The position numbers and the translations under genes are program-made. DNA of 64,000 nucleotides from JAKVCB01 sp965243695 (GTDB lineage Bacteria; Planctomycetota; Planctomycetia; Pirellulales; Lacipirellulaceae), in the NCBI GenBank assembly GCA_965243695.1, contig CBDEWC010000015.1:67594-131593 (forward strand), given 5' to 3'. This document shows, one piece after another, positions 19,077 to 28,820 of the stretch (the first letter of the stretch is position 1; every line of letters starts with the position of its first letter). The notes below the pieces were generated by a model. It was not told the DNA's origin and ran no database searches. It saw nothing but the letters and a program-made list of their open reading frames with translations.

Positions 19077-19329
19077 CCACACCAATCCGAGTTGAAAACC
19101 GGGCTATTAACCCACAATCGCTAATGCTCCAGGCAGTCTGCCTCTCTCTATTTTCCCCCGCGGATCGGGCGGGTCAACCAAAAGAGCCAAACAGTCCGGC
19201 AGGGGCAACCGGTCGTGACACCTGTACTGAGTACAACGATCCTGCCTACGGTGGTCCCGTGGCGGGTAAACCAGCCAAAGAAAGCCGCTCCCCTTGCTTG
19301 GCATGCCCGAATCCCGCCACAATGAACCC

Positions 19330-20736
19330 ATGAACGACTTTCAACGAGAGAGCCTCTGTTTTGACCCAATCCACGGTTACATCCCCTTTGTCTCGGTGGT
19401 TAACGACGGCGAAACGGCCGAGCGGGAGTTGCTGGACAGTCCCTGGCTGCAGCGGTTGAGACAAATCCACCAACTGCAAACCGCTTGGTGGGTTTATCCG
19501 ACAGCTGAACACACTCGTTTTCAACACGTGATTGGCTCAATGCATATGGCAAGCCGGGCCGTCGAGCGATTATTTCCGAGTTTGAAGGAAGTTTGCCAGG
19601 GCGACCTCCCCAGCGCAGGGTATGTGGAATGCCTGATGAGAAGTGCCGCCCTGCTGCACGACGTCGGCCATGGACCTTTTGGGCATTTCTTTGACGCACA
19701 TTTTCTGGCCAACTACGGGCTCACTCACGAAATACTGGGAGCTGAGATTATTCGCAGCGAGTTGGGAGAATTGCTCCGCGGTCTGAGGGAGTGCCCTAAA
19801 TCCCGCCTGGACGAACATGAAACGTTGGACCCAGAGCAAATTGCCTTTCTTATCACGAGACCAAAATCAGGAGACCAGCACAACATGCCCCGCTGGATCG
19901 TGATGCTCCGCAGCTTGTTCTGCGGGCTGTACACGGTTGACAACATGGATTTCGTACTTCGCGATGCCTACATGTCCGGCTATAGTGCACGGGCTTACGA
20001 CCTTGACCGGTTACTTCGCTACAGTTTTTTCAGTGAACGCGGATTGACGATCCATCGCCGCGGGATCAACGTGCTGCTGAAATTCATGCAGACCAAGAGT
20101 GAACTGTTTCGCGCAGTTTATTTCCACCGTACGGTTCGTGCCATTGATAAAACCCTGGAAGGTATCTTCTGGGAGAGTATGCAACACTTGTTTCCCGGGA
20201 ACCCACTGGAAAACCTGAAAGCCTACCGTGATTTTACGGAATGGTCATTGCTGGTTGATGTGGCCCGTTGGCCATCAAGCGACGATGCTGCTTTGCGAAA
20301 CCTAGGCCAGCGCTGGCAAGCTCTCCTCAGTCGCCAGGTCGACTGGATAGCCGTTGACGAACGCAACTTGACGTTCAAGGAGAACGAGTCGGAACAGGCA
20401 AGTATATTTAGTGATGTCGTTTTGGTGGAACAGGCGATACGGAGCAAGTTGCCAGATGGCCTTGCCGATTTACAACTCCAAATCGATTTGCCGCGACACA
20501 TTTATCGGCCGCACGCCCTGGCTCCCTCATCCGGACAAAACTTCCTCTTCAACCCCGCCACAAACAAGACCTACCCGCTTACCGATGATCAGTTGTTTCA
20601 TCAAATGCCGGTCGCCCACCGTACATGCCGGGTCTACCTCCAAAGGCATCATACTCCGGACCAGGCTCGGGCAGTGGGGGCAGCACTTGATGCGATCATT
20701 GGCAGCCGAAGTGAGGATGATTTAACCAATATGTAA
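19330..20736 (+). CDS. HD-domain phosphohydrolase (SAMHD1/dGTPase-like)
   Basis: From ATG 19330 the protein has 468 residues; an earlier in-frame codon at 19294 would add 12. The HD metal site is visible as HTRFQHVIGSMHMA and LLHDVGHGPFGHFFD, with later DNMDFVLRDAYMSG, which places it in the family of HD proteins related to SAMHD1 and bacterial dNTP triphosphohydrolases (YwfO type). Such enzymes hydrolyse dNTPs; substrate here is inferred only. It is cytoplasmic and encoded singly. Confidence 0.85.
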   Translation: MNDFQRESLCFDPIHGYIPFVSVVNDGETAERELLDSPWLQRLRQIHQLQTAWWVYPTAEHTRFQHVIGSMHMASRAVERLFPSLKEVCQGDLPSAGYVECLMRSAALLHDVGHGPFGHFFDAHFLANYGLTHEILGAEIIRSELGELLRGLRECPKSRLDEHETLDPEQIAFLITRPKSGDQHNMPRWIVMLRSLFCGLYTVDNMDFVLRDAYMSGYSARAYDLDRLLRYSFFSERGLTIHRRGINVLLKFMQTKSELFRAVYFHRTVRAIDKTLEGIFWESMQHLFPGNPLENLKAYRDFTEWSLLVDVARWPSSDDAALRNLGQRWQALLSRQVDWIAVDERNLTFKENESEQASIFSDVVLVEQAIRSKLPDGLADLQLQIDLPRHIYRPHALAPSSGQNFLFNPATNKTYPLTDDQLFHQMPVAHRTCRVYLQRHHTPDQARAVGAALDAIIGSRSEDDLTNM

Positions 20737-21091
20737 CCGCTGACTGTGGTACCTTGTACCGGCCTGACATCGGGATCCAATACCCACCAAACAGACAGAT
20801 CGATATCGCTGAAATTCAGATCTCCATTTTTCGCAACCTCGACTTGAAAAAGCAGGCCTCCAATCCCCGTTAACGGAAGACCCTTAGCAAAACATCACCA
20901 ATTTCCACGAAGTTGAACCGGTTGCAACGAGACGTGAGGTGAAACTTAATCACCGCAGAAAAGATGGCGGAAATTAAAACACTCTTGGGCTTGAGAAATC
21001 AGCCCAATGCTCAAAGAAATCCGTTGAAAACTGACAGGTCCCCGCGTCGATGCGTGCACCTACCCCCACCCCCCTTGCAATTGCAAACACC
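20737..21091. other. Intergenic region with one hairpin
   Basis: About 355 bp between the HD gene and purB, same direction. TTGGGCT (20985-20991) can pair with AGCCCAA (21001-21007) over a 9-base loop. No T-run follows, so it is not a clear terminator, and its position about 85 bp before purB could be regulatory. Nothing resembling a purine riboswitch core was recognised. Confidence 0.4.
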
Positions 21092-22516
21092 ATGTCCCAC
21101 GACCTCTATGAAAATCCGCTGATCACCCGTTATGCCTCACAAGAGATGGCAACCCATTGGAGTGCACAGAAAAAGCACAGTACCTGGCGGAGGCTGTGGG
21201 TCGCTCTGGCTGAAGCTGAAGCTGACGTGGGCCTGCCAATCACACCAGAGCAAATTCTGGAGTTGCGGGCAGGTGTGGACAATATCGATTTCGCCAGTGC
21301 CAACGCGTATGAGCGCAAGCTAAGACACGACGTGATGGCACACGTCCATGCGTACGGCGATCAGTGCCCCACTGCCCGGCCAATTATTCACTTGGGAGCC
21401 ACGAGTTGTTTTGTTACGGACAACACCGACTTAATGCTATTGCGTGAAGGACTGGACTTGATCGCCAGGCGGACCGCCAGCGTCATTCTTGCACTGGGAA
21501 AATTTGCTGCCGAGCATCGCCACATACCAACCTTGGGATTTACCCACTTTCAACCAGCTCAACCTACAACCGTTGGCCGACGGGCCTGCCTGTGGGCTTA
21601 CGATCTGGTACTCGACCTGCAAGAAATTGAATACCGCCGTGACACTCTCAAAGCACGCAGTACGAAAGGAACTACGGGTACTCAGGCAAGTTTCCTACAA
21701 CTACTCAACGGGGACCATGAAAAGGTTCGGAAACTCGAAACCCTGGTCGCAAACAAAATGGGCTTTGACGACACCTACTGCGTCACCGGCCAGACCTATT
21801 CACGAAAAATCGACCACCAGGTGTTGGCCTCGCTCGCAGGAATTGGCGCCAGCCTGACAAAGATGGCTACGGATGTACGACTCCTGGCCCATCGTAAAGA
21901 AATGGAAGAGCCGTTCGAAAAAGAACAGGTCGGCTCGTCGGCTATGGCCTACAAACGCAATCCCATGCGCTCTGAACGGATTTGCAGCCTGGCCCGGTTC
22001 TTGATGAACTTACCAGGCATGGCAAGTGAAACCCATGCCAACCAATGGATGGAGCGAACCCTTGATGACAGTGCCTGTCGTAGGATAATGCTACCCCAGG
22101 CATTCCTTGCCACTGACGCGATTCTGATTCTGGCCGAAAATGTGACGTGTGGCCTCGTCGTGTATCCCCAAGTCATCGAGAAACACCTGCGAGCTGAATT
22201 ACCGTTCATGGTCACGGAAAACATCCTCATGAAAGCCGTTGCCGCCGGTGGCGACCGCCAAGAACTTCACGAAAAAATTCGCCAACACAGCCAGGAAGCC
22301 GCCACCGTTGTCAAGCAACAGGGTGGTGACAATGATCTTCTCGACCGACTGAAATCTGACAACGCCTTTGATCAGGTTGATCTCTCGGATGCCATGAACC
22401 CTGCTGGATTGGTGGGTCGAAGCCAGCAGCAGGTTGACGAGTTCCTGGCCGAAGTGATCGAACCTGTGCGTCAACGGTACCCAGAAGGGACCACCACCGA
22501 AGAAGTCTCAGTTTAA
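21092..22516 (+). CDS. purB: Adenylosuccinate lyase PurB
   Basis: Cleaves SAICAR and adenylosuccinate in purine synthesis. From ATG 21092 the protein has 474 residues and begins MSHDLYENPLITRYAS, typical of the family; an ATG at 21050 would add 14 unmatched residues. The fumarase/aspartase-superfamily signature GSSAMAYKRNPMRSERI is intact and carries the flexible catalytic loop. The general-acid histidine region is LGFTHFQPAQPTT. It is encoded singly. Confidence 0.95.
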   Translation: MSHDLYENPLITRYASQEMATHWSAQKKHSTWRRLWVALAEAEADVGLPITPEQILELRAGVDNIDFASANAYERKLRHDVMAHVHAYGDQCPTARPIIHLGATSCFVTDNTDLMLLREGLDLIARRTASVILALGKFAAEHRHIPTLGFTHFQPAQPTTVGRRACLWAYDLVLDLQEIEYRRDTLKARSTKGTTGTQASFLQLLNGDHEKVRKLETLVANKMGFDDTYCVTGQTYSRKIDHQVLASLAGIGASLTKMATDVRLLAHRKEMEEPFEKEQVGSSAMAYKRNPMRSERICSLARFLMNLPGMASETHANQWMERTLDDSACRRIMLPQAFLATDAILILAENVTCGLVVYPQVIEKHLRAELPFMVTENILMKAVAAGGDRQELHEKIRQHSQEAATVVKQQGGDNDLLDRLKSDNAFDQVDLSDAMNPAGLVGRSQQQVDEFLAEVIEPVRQRYPEGTTTEEVSV

Positions 22517-22639
22517 ACTAAAGCTCCGAGTAGGTTTACCGGACTTGGTACTCCTGGACGCCTTTCTTCGGGAACTCGACGCCCAAAAAAGGCTAGAGCT
22601 GCTCGTGCGCTCCGCAAAGCAAGTCACCCACTGCGAACC

Positions 22640-22684
22640 GTTAAATCAAATACGGTTAAATCAAATACGGTTAAATCAAATCAT
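22640..22684. repeat. 15-bp tandem repeat at the fur-like stop codon, 3 copies
   Basis: GTTAAATCAAATACG is repeated three times. On the minus strand each copy reads TTGATTTAAC, so each carries a TAA. The stop codon of the Fur-type gene (22671-22673) is in the copy nearest the gene, and the further copies supply extra stops. Confidence 0.9.
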
Positions 22685-23171
22685 GTGGGGACTGCTGTCG
22701 GTGTCGCTTGCGGCTACATTCAAAACAAACACCGGTGATCGTGAAGCGATGACCCGTCGCGCGGAAGTTGTGCTCCCGGGAAACCGCATCTCGAATAGCA
22801 GCCAGTTCCTGGCTGTGAAATTCAATCAACTGGCTACAGATCTGGCAGTGCAAATGATCATGTTGTGGATATCCATAATCATGTTCATAAATAGCTCGAC
22901 CTTTGAGGTCCATCTTGCGTAACAAGCCAGCCTTCACCAACTCTTCGAGAGTTCGGTAAACGGTTGCTCGACCAATCTTTTCCAGACCATCTTCAGAAAG
23001 ATTCTCAATGAGATCTTCGACATCAAAATGGTCATGACGCCGGAAAATATGATCGACCAATGCACGGCGGGGTTTGGTAATCCGTTTGCCGCGGCTCTGG
23101 AGGTATTCCTCGAACCGCTCCTGGGGAGAGAGCGATACCTGAACTTCGCCAAGTGAAAATTCGTTCGACAT
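22671..23171 (-). CDS. Fur-family metalloregulator
   Basis: A 166-residue transcription regulator. It has an N-terminal winged helix with RITKPRRALVDHIF and the recognition helix region GRATVYRTLEELVKAGLL. The dimerisation domain has the regulatory metal motif HDHLHCQIC, and a second cysteine pair CFEC completes the structural Zn site. It could be Fur, Zur or PerR; the presence of both Cys pairs fits all three, and no target gene is adjacent. The gene end lies in a 15-bp tandem repeat. Confidence 0.9.
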   Translation of the reverse strand: MSNEFSLGEVQVSLSPQERFEEYLQSRGKRITKPRRALVDHIFRRHDHFDVEDLIENLSEDGLEKIGRATVYRTLEELVKAGLLRKMDLKGRAIYEHDYGYPQHDHLHCQICSQLIEFHSQELAAIRDAVSREHNFRATGHRFTITGVCFECSRKRHRQQSPHDLI

Positions 23172-23380
23172 AGACCCTCAGGCAGTCAGCCACCAGCATC
23201 TTCGCAAGATACCTGGAACTGGAGACTTGCCAATCCTACAAACCGGAAACAGACGTTGGATGAAGCTCAATCGCCTGCCTTTATTTTAAGACACGCAGAC
23301 CGGCTGAACAAGTCGGCGCAAGTCCCCAAATGACCGGAGGTTCCGGTTGATCCTCACCTGGGACCTCTCATGGCTACTGC

Positions 23381-23662
23381 TCAAGCCAGCTCGTCGAGCA
23401 CGCGATCGATCGCCTGGTCAAGCTTTTCAGAAGTTTCATAGGTACCGTCTGCGATCTCCGAACGGATCCGGGAAACCAGATCTTGTCGCACTTCGCCCAC
23501 CTCGGCTGCCTCAATGGCTGCCAAAGCGGCGGGTGAGATCTCAAGCTGATCGCTGGGGGACGATGCAGCCGGGTCGACATTCGTGGGACGATTCGCCTGC
23601 AAATAATGCGGCGGATTGATACCATGTGGACGATGGAGATGTGATGGACCGTGAATTTGCAT
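23381..23662 (-). CDS. FlgM-like (anti-sigma-28) protein
   Basis: From ATG 23662 the protein has 93 residues. The N-terminal half is Pro/His-rich and probably disordered (MQIHGPSHLHRPHGINPPHY). The C-terminal half, VRQDLVSRIRSEIADGTYE followed by a last helix ending RVLDEL, matches the FlgM sigma-binding helices in pattern. FlgM inhibits FliA until the flagellar hook is built. There are no flagellar genes nearby, so the assignment rests on this pattern alone. GGAGGG lies just upstream of the start and fits a ribosome-binding site. Confidence 0.6.
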   Translation of the reverse strand: MQIHGPSHLHRPHGINPPHYLQANRPTNVDPAASSPSDQLEISPAALAAIEAAEVGEVRQDLVSRIRSEIADGTYETSEKLDQAIDRVLDELA

Positions 23663-24313
23663 GGGAGGGCCTCCTCTAGAGGGCGAACGAGCGAATGCTC
23701 CAAAAATTATCTCGCGATGACGAGAAGTTGACAAGCATTCACAAGATCGACCCGTTGGGCTATTGGCGCCCAAAAAAAACTCAAAGGGACAGTCAGTACT
23801 AACACAGCTCTTATGACGGGTTTAGCGATACTACCCCACCCGAAAAAGTGGTTCGTGCGAATTGTATCTTGTAAAACGGCAACTACCGAGAGACCGTGCC
23901 ACAACAACCAACTCCCGAAACTTCGCAGCATGGAAAACCGTCAACATCACCACAGCTCAACTGAGTTGATCTTACGGGCCGTAACGGCCTGAACGGTCTC
24001 TAATACGCCCCTTGGGCTGCCAACGTTCATTCTTAAGCAAAATCGGACTTATGAGGATGATAGGCAAGATCCGCCATCCCCGTCAAGATCGCCCTTTTCC
24101 TCCCAAGTTGAAAAGCAGCAAGTAGTTAAGCCGGATGCCAGCATTGGCGAAACAGACCCTCCCAGCCAAACAGGCAACTGGCCGCGGAACCTCCGGGTTC
24201 ACTAAGGGTTTTATCTTAGAAGACTGCTTCACGGTTCACCGTTACAATCACGGTTTGCAGCCAGCCACGCTGACTTGCCAGCGGTGATCACCTCCCCACA
24301 GTAAGAGTTTCCC
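23663..24313. other. Intergenic region, nothing firm
   Basis: About 650 bp between the FlgM-like gene (minus) and the EF-hand gene (plus), which diverge here. A palindrome GGCCGT-A-ACGGCC lies near 23978-23990. A 74-codon minus-strand frame at 23707-23931 encodes a hydrophobic peptide, but it has no clear ribosome-binding site or family and I do not call it. Confidence 0.45.
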
Positions 24314-25144
24314 ATGTATGCCTTGTGGTCTTATAGGACGCTGGTAACCGCTCTCGTAGTCACCTCCTCGGTCTGTCCTGCCTGCCTTGCCGTCGAGTCG
24401 GCTGCCTCGACCAGGCTGTTCGAACAGCTCGATACCAATGGTGACGGGCTGCTCAACCGTGCAGAAATCGACCCGAAGCATCAACGCTTGTTCGACCGGA
24501 TCGTCCGGCAGGCAAATGGCCTCAGCAACGGAGAACTCTCCCTGGCAGAATTTCGCGCCGGGCTAACGCCACGACGCCCTGAAAAATCACTCGAAAAGAA
24601 AGAGTCCAATCGGCTCCCGGGTGCGGATGCGATCCGGTTGCTGTACCTTAAAATGGATACGAATCGTGATGCGATTCTCGAGGCCAATGAAATTCCAGTG
24701 GAGTTGCTTGATGTTTTTGATCAACTCCTTGAGACAGCCGATCGCAATCGTGACGATCGCCTTAACAGTAGGGAACTGACAATGTCTACCGTACCACTCT
24801 CGCGCGTCGGCCGAAGAATTGTCCGCCGGCTGAAAATCGACGTCCAGCGGGAACTGGCCCGACTGCGACCAGTCGAAGGTGACCAGTTTTATCGCTTCGA
24901 TAAGCAGCCTAAATCCCGCCAGCTGTTTGGAAATGGGGCCAGCGGTCCGGAGGTTTTTGGCCGACTGGATGCCGATGGCAACGGCCTGCTTGAATTCTCG
25001 GAAGTACCTGGCCGTTTGAGGCCTCTCTTCCAACAATTCTTAGAACAGGCAGACCTGGACCACGACAAAAGCCTTTCCAGGCAGGAATTCTTGGAGAGTG
25101 CCGGCCGCCTGAAACCTTTTCTCGAGATGGCTGAGAGCCCGTAA
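24314..25144 (+). CDS. Secreted EF-hand protein
   Basis: The 276-residue protein has a signal peptide ending near CPACLAVE. Five EF-hand-like calcium loops can be seen: DTNGDGLLNRAE, DTNRDAILEANE, DRNRDDRLNSRE, DADGNGLLEFSE and DLDHDKSLSRQE. The first and fourth match the canonical loop best. Such proteins are common in planctomycetes and probably bind calcium outside the cytoplasm; the function is unknown. It is encoded singly. Confidence 0.85.
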   Translation: MYALWSYRTLVTALVVTSSVCPACLAVESAASTRLFEQLDTNGDGLLNRAEIDPKHQRLFDRIVRQANGLSNGELSLAEFRAGLTPRRPEKSLEKKESNRLPGADAIRLLYLKMDTNRDAILEANEIPVELLDVFDQLLETADRNRDDRLNSRELTMSTVPLSRVGRRIVRRLKIDVQRELARLRPVEGDQFYRFDKQPKSRQLFGNGASGPEVFGRLDADGNGLLEFSEVPGRLRPLFQQFLEQADLDHDKSLSRQEFLESAGRLKPFLEMAESP

Positions 25145-25338
25145 TCTGCTACCTGTAGCCGGAATTTCTTTTCCGGGCGAACCCAGAACCAAAAGACGCT
25201 GTCCTGCGTAACACAAGAGACGCTGCCTTACCTATCCAAACAAAGGCTGTTGGTAGTGTCTTTGGAACAGTAACCCCGCGGGCCTGATGGGGTTGGGAAC
25301 GCAAATCGGAACGCAAAAAGGTAGAGAGGTGGTTCACT

Positions 25339-25527
25339 ATGCACGCAATTCTTCCTGAAAACCAGAACCGTTATCTCCCTCCATTGAAGCTGACCCTAAA
25401 ATCCTACCTGGAACTAAGCCAATCTTTTTCAGAGGCTTTGGAGGAACTCGAATCCCGTTACCCCCAGCGGCGAGAATTGCCGTTGGAAGATCGCAGGCAC
25501 TCCCTCTTGAAGCAGCAACTGCGGTAG
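25339..25527 (+). CDS. Small hypothetical protein
   Basis: A 62-residue ORF from ATG 25339, preceded by the purine-rich AGAGAGGTGG that could serve as a ribosome-binding site. It is charged and helical, with SYLELSQSFSEALEELESRYP, and lacks a signal or membrane segment. It lies 97 bp upstream of ispH on the same strand. I do not recognise it; codon choice and the spaced ribosome-binding site are the only support. Confidence 0.45.
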   Translation: MHAILPENQNRYLPPLKLTLKSYLELSQSFSEALEELESRYPQRRELPLEDRRHSLLKQQLR

Positions 25528-25624
25528 CGCCGGATTTTCTTTTAGACAACGGCATGGAGTCACCCGGGTTATTGTGCAACGCAGCGGTAGCGTGTTTGGC
25601 AGCCGATCGGCTATGATGGGCCGC

Positions 25625-26557
25625 ATGAAAGTCCTTCTAGCTAGCCCCCGTGGTTTTTGCGCCGGTGTCAACATGGCTATCGAATCGCTGGAGCTTGCGC
25701 TCGAGGCGTTCGGTGCCCCGCTGTATGTCTACCACGAAATTGTTCATAACAAGTACGTTGTCTCGCATTTCTGTGACCGGGGTGTACGTTTTGTTGACCA
25801 GTTGGATGACGTTCCAGAGGGTTCGACGTTGCTCTTCTCGGCACACGGCGTATCGCCCGAAGTTCGGCGTGTTGCCCTCCAGCGACAGTTGCATGCAATT
25901 GATGCCACTTGCCCACTGGTTACCAAGGTCCACCTGGAAGCAATCAAGTATGCGCGGCAAGGATATACGGTCCTGTTGATTGGCCATGAAGGGCATGACG
26001 AAGTCATCGGCACCATGGGAGAAGCTCCCGAGGCAATCGTACTGGTCGAAGAAGCCGACGACGTGAACTCGCTGCAGGTTGCCGATGAAAGCAAGGTGGC
26101 GTACCTGACTCAAACAACCCTCAGCGTTGACGATGCAAATCGCATTATTAATCAACTCAAAGTACGCTTTCCTGCAATCGTCGCTCCACCAAAAGAAGAT
26201 ATTTGTTACGCGACGCAAAACCGTCAGGAAGCGGTATCTGTGCTGGCCAGCGAAGCTCAGTTAACCCTCGTGGTCGGGAGCCAGAACAGTTCCAATAGCC
26301 AACGTCTGGCTGAATTGGCTCGTCAACGGGGAATTGAGGCCTATCTCATCGACGGCACCGACGATATGAATCCCGAATGGTTTGCCGGGGTGGAAACGGT
26401 ACTCATGACCGCAGGCGCCAGCGCGCCGGAAGTCGTTGTGGAAGAATGTCTCGATTGGCTTCGTGACCGGTTTGCCGCCAAGGTCGAAGTACGCTCTCTC
26501 CGTGAAGAGAAAGTTTCCTTTCCTTTGCCCAAAGGCTTGCGAACTGCAAAGGCGTAA
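25625..26557 (+). CDS. ispH: 4-hydroxy-3-methylbut-2-enyl diphosphate reductase IspH
   Basis: Last enzyme of the MEP pathway, giving IPP and DMAPP. From ATG 25625 the protein has 310 residues, the usual length, and begins MKVLLASPRGFCAGVNMAI; upstream in-frame ATGs add sequence outside the family. The three iron-sulfur-cluster cysteines are present in GFCAGV, DATCPLVTKVH and ICYATQNRQEAV. The conserved SAHGVSP and QTTLSVDD are also seen. The YjbQ-like gene follows 23 bp downstream and may be co-transcribed. Confidence 0.95.
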   Translation: MKVLLASPRGFCAGVNMAIESLELALEAFGAPLYVYHEIVHNKYVVSHFCDRGVRFVDQLDDVPEGSTLLFSAHGVSPEVRRVALQRQLHAIDATCPLVTKVHLEAIKYARQGYTVLLIGHEGHDEVIGTMGEAPEAIVLVEEADDVNSLQVADESKVAYLTQTTLSVDDANRIINQLKVRFPAIVAPPKEDICYATQNRQEAVSVLASEAQLTLVVGSQNSSNSQRLAELARQRGIEAYLIDGTDDMNPEWFAGVETVLMTAGASAPEVVVEECLDWLRDRFAAKVEVRSLREEKVSFPLPKGLRTAKA

Positions 26558-26580
26558 TTACCTGGAGTGGGGAGGGGACA

Positions 26581-26997
26581 TTGGTATATCAACGTCGGTT
26601 GACCATCGATACCAAGGGTCACCGTGACATGCACGATCTCACCGAGGATGTCGCGGCAATCGTCTCGGCCAGCAAAATCGTGACTGGCACCATCCAGGTC
26701 TTTAATGTTGGCAGCACCGGAGCGGTTGGAGTGATTGAATTCGAGCCGGGATTGGAACGTGATCTGCCCGAATTGCTCGATCGCTTGATCCCACCCAGTC
26801 GCGACTATGGCCATGAACAGGCCTGGCACGATGGCAATGGCCATTCTCACCTGCAAGCCAGCTGGCTGGGAACATCCCTGAGCGTGCCAGTCGCCGAGGG
26901 ACAAATGCTGTTAGGGACGTGGCAACAAATCTTTCATCTCGAGTGCGATACCAAACCACGGGAGCGCACTATTGTTGTTACCGTTCAGGGAGAATGA
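26581..26997 (+). CDS. YjbQ/UPF0047 family protein
   Basis: A 138-residue protein of the YjbQ family (secondary thiamine-phosphate synthase-like). Motifs are VFNVGSTGAVGVIEFEPG, HGNGHSHLQASWLG-like text at about residues 85-100, and LGTWQQIFHLECD. Conserved His and Glu residues in this fold form the active site, and most are visible. The likely start is TTG 26581, since a good GGAGGGG ribosome-binding site lies five bases upstream and no ATG fits. It follows ispH closely. The physiological role of the family is unsettled. Confidence 0.85.
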   Translation: MVYQRRLTIDTKGHRDMHDLTEDVAAIVSASKIVTGTIQVFNVGSTGAVGVIEFEPGLERDLPELLDRLIPPSRDYGHEQAWHDGNGHSHLQASWLGTSLSVPVAEGQMLLGTWQQIFHLECDTKPRERTIVVTVQGE

Positions 26998-27017
26998 ACC
27001 ATTACGTCTTATCAGCC

Positions 27018-27908
27018 TCAACTGCTTGCACTCCGGTAACTCCGAAGTGCTTTTTGAAAGACGAGCCGGCTTGCCCAGAAACTGACAATCGTTGCAACCA
27101 CGGCAAACAACGCCAGTTTCCAGTAAGCTGGATCGAGCGGCTTGGCAAGTATTCCCGCTGGCACGTTGATCACGATGAGAATTGGAATCACAAAGGTAAA
27201 CACCTGTCGCATGGGAGTGCCCCACCGACCGTCGTAAATTCCCATCGGGTAGCGTGAAAAGTTGGTGATGTAAAACCAAAAGTCATACAGGGACTGGTTT
27301 CGTCCCAACCAAATGCTGGTGGCTGCAAGCGCAATCATCACGCTGTAGAGAATGATCACCCCAGCCAACACGTAGACCGGGTAGAGTAGCATCCCAGCCC
27401 AGGAAGGGGCCCCGTCGGAGAGGTGTCCCAACGAATAAAAAAGCAGGATGAGGGCCACACCAAAATTACCCAGCGAGGGCCAACTGACTTTCTGCAGCGA
27501 GATCAGAAACTGGGTGTCAATCGGCTTGAGCAGGGCAAAATCAAGATTCCCCGTGCGAATCAGTTCGCTAAACTCCTGGACGTTTGGCATGAAGAACGCC
27601 TGGACCATGCTGTTGACGAGCATCGTTGTGGCGATGAAGACAAAGAACTCGAATTGACTCCAGCCAGCAATAGAATTCGTGTACTGGTAAATCAAAAGAT
27701 AAAAACCAAGATTCATGATCACGAACGAAGTCGATGAAATCAGTTGAATGATGAAATCGACACGAAATGTCATGTCACGGATGAGGCTGTTGCGGGCAAA
27801 GGTACCAAACACTTGTAAGTATTTTGCCCAGGAATGCGAACGTCTCTCTGGGCGAAGCTCGTCATTACCAGTCGTTGTTGTTCTGTGCTGCATCGCGTTA
27901 TCCACCAT
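27018..27908 (-). CDS. ABC-2 type exporter permease (second subunit)
   Basis: About 296 residues from ATG 27908, with a GTG two codons upstream and another ATG at 27893. It has six hydrophobic segments, and phrases such as LIRTGNLDFALLKPIDTQF and FWFYITNFSRYPMGIYDG match the DUF990/ABC-2 permease family seen in daunorubicin- or viologen-type exporters. It overlaps the end of the first permease gene by a few bases, as in operons. The substrate is not known. Confidence 0.85.
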   Translation of the reverse strand: MVDNAMQHRTTTTGNDELRPERRSHSWAKYLQVFGTFARNSLIRDMTFRVDFIIQLISSTSFVIMNLGFYLLIYQYTNSIAGWSQFEFFVFIATTMLVNSMVQAFFMPNVQEFSELIRTGNLDFALLKPIDTQFLISLQKVSWPSLGNFGVALILLFYSLGHLSDGAPSWAGMLLYPVYVLAGVIILYSVMIALAATSIWLGRNQSLYDFWFYITNFSRYPMGIYDGRWGTPMRQVFTFVIPILIVINVPAGILAKPLDPAYWKLALFAVVATIVSFWASRLVFQKALRSYRSASS

Positions 27909-28713
27909 AGCCACTGTAGCGATTGAATCCGTTTTTCATTGCAACACGAGCGCTAATCATAAACACTGCGACCCAAGCCGTTTCGACGAGCAGGCCATGG
28001 ACCAAATCGGGCCCACTCACCTTTCCCAGAAAAATTGCCGCGGGAAAGTATGCGAGATACTTGAGTGGAAGGTAATCGACCAGCGTGAACCACGGCTCGG
28101 GAAGAATATCGAGGGGAAACATGTGTCCGGAAAAAAAGAAGTTAAACAACATGTAAATGAATAACAGAGAACTGACCTCCAGGAACCAAAAACCAATCAT
28201 CCCGATCGTCGCTTCCAGAAAAAATCCTAGCAGAAATCCTAAAACCAGTGATGTCACAAATGCAGCGACAATCCCTGGATCGGGCCAGCCAGAAAAATAA
28301 CTGCGGCAAAGAAAGAATACGAATGCAAACGGAGCAGCCGCTACCAGGTAATAAACCAACTTGTGGGCAATCCGCGACAAGAGCAAGAACGTGATCAAGT
28401 CGATTGGCTGAATAAGGAACTTTTTGATCTCCCCATTGCGAATTTGCAAGGTAATCCCGGAGGCCAGCCCAGGCATGCTCGAAAACGCGCGGGCTAACAT
28501 CGCCAGTAAATAATAGGCAACCATTTCGTTGCGCGTATAACCTTTGATCGAACCGGTCCCGGCAGCGGTAAAAACGGCAGTCCACAAGAATATTTGCGTA
28601 ACGATCGGCAGAAAACGCATTAACGTGCCGAGTGCAAAATCGCCCCGATAAACAATCCGCTCCTCGACGCAAATGCGGAAAATCGTCCACCAGGTGAGAA
28701 TTCGTGCGGTCAT
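27898..28713 (-). CDS. ABC-2 type exporter permease (first subunit)
   Basis: A 271-residue membrane protein, six hydrophobic segments, same family as its neighbour (IRNGEIKKFLIQPIDLITF corresponds to TGNLDFALLKPIDTQF in the partner). The two permeases probably form a heterodimer with the ATPase encoded 107 bp upstream. Start MTARILTWWTIFRI is the only good ATG. Confidence 0.85.
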   Translation of the reverse strand: MTARILTWWTIFRICVEERIVYRGDFALGTLMRFLPIVTQIFLWTAVFTAAGTGSIKGYTRNEMVAYYLLAMLARAFSSMPGLASGITLQIRNGEIKKFLIQPIDLITFLLLSRIAHKLVYYLVAAAPFAFVFFLCRSYFSGWPDPGIVAAFVTSLVLGFLLGFFLEATIGMIGFWFLEVSSLLFIYMLFNFFFSGHMFPLDILPEPWFTLVDYLPLKYLAYFPAAIFLGKVSGPDLVHGLLVETAWVAVFMISARVAMKNGFNRYSGYGG

Positions 28714-28820
28714 AGGGAACGGACGGCTAACGGCAGGGAAAATCCTATAGAATGACGTTGGATCCGTGGTTGGGGGGCAGTTGTGGGGAGCGTGATTCCA
28801 AAGAGTCTTAACGAAGCTAC

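Noticed and set aside
23707..23931. 74-codon hydrophobic minus-strand ORF
   Set aside because: No ribosome-binding site, no family, and it overlaps the leader of the FlgM-like gene.
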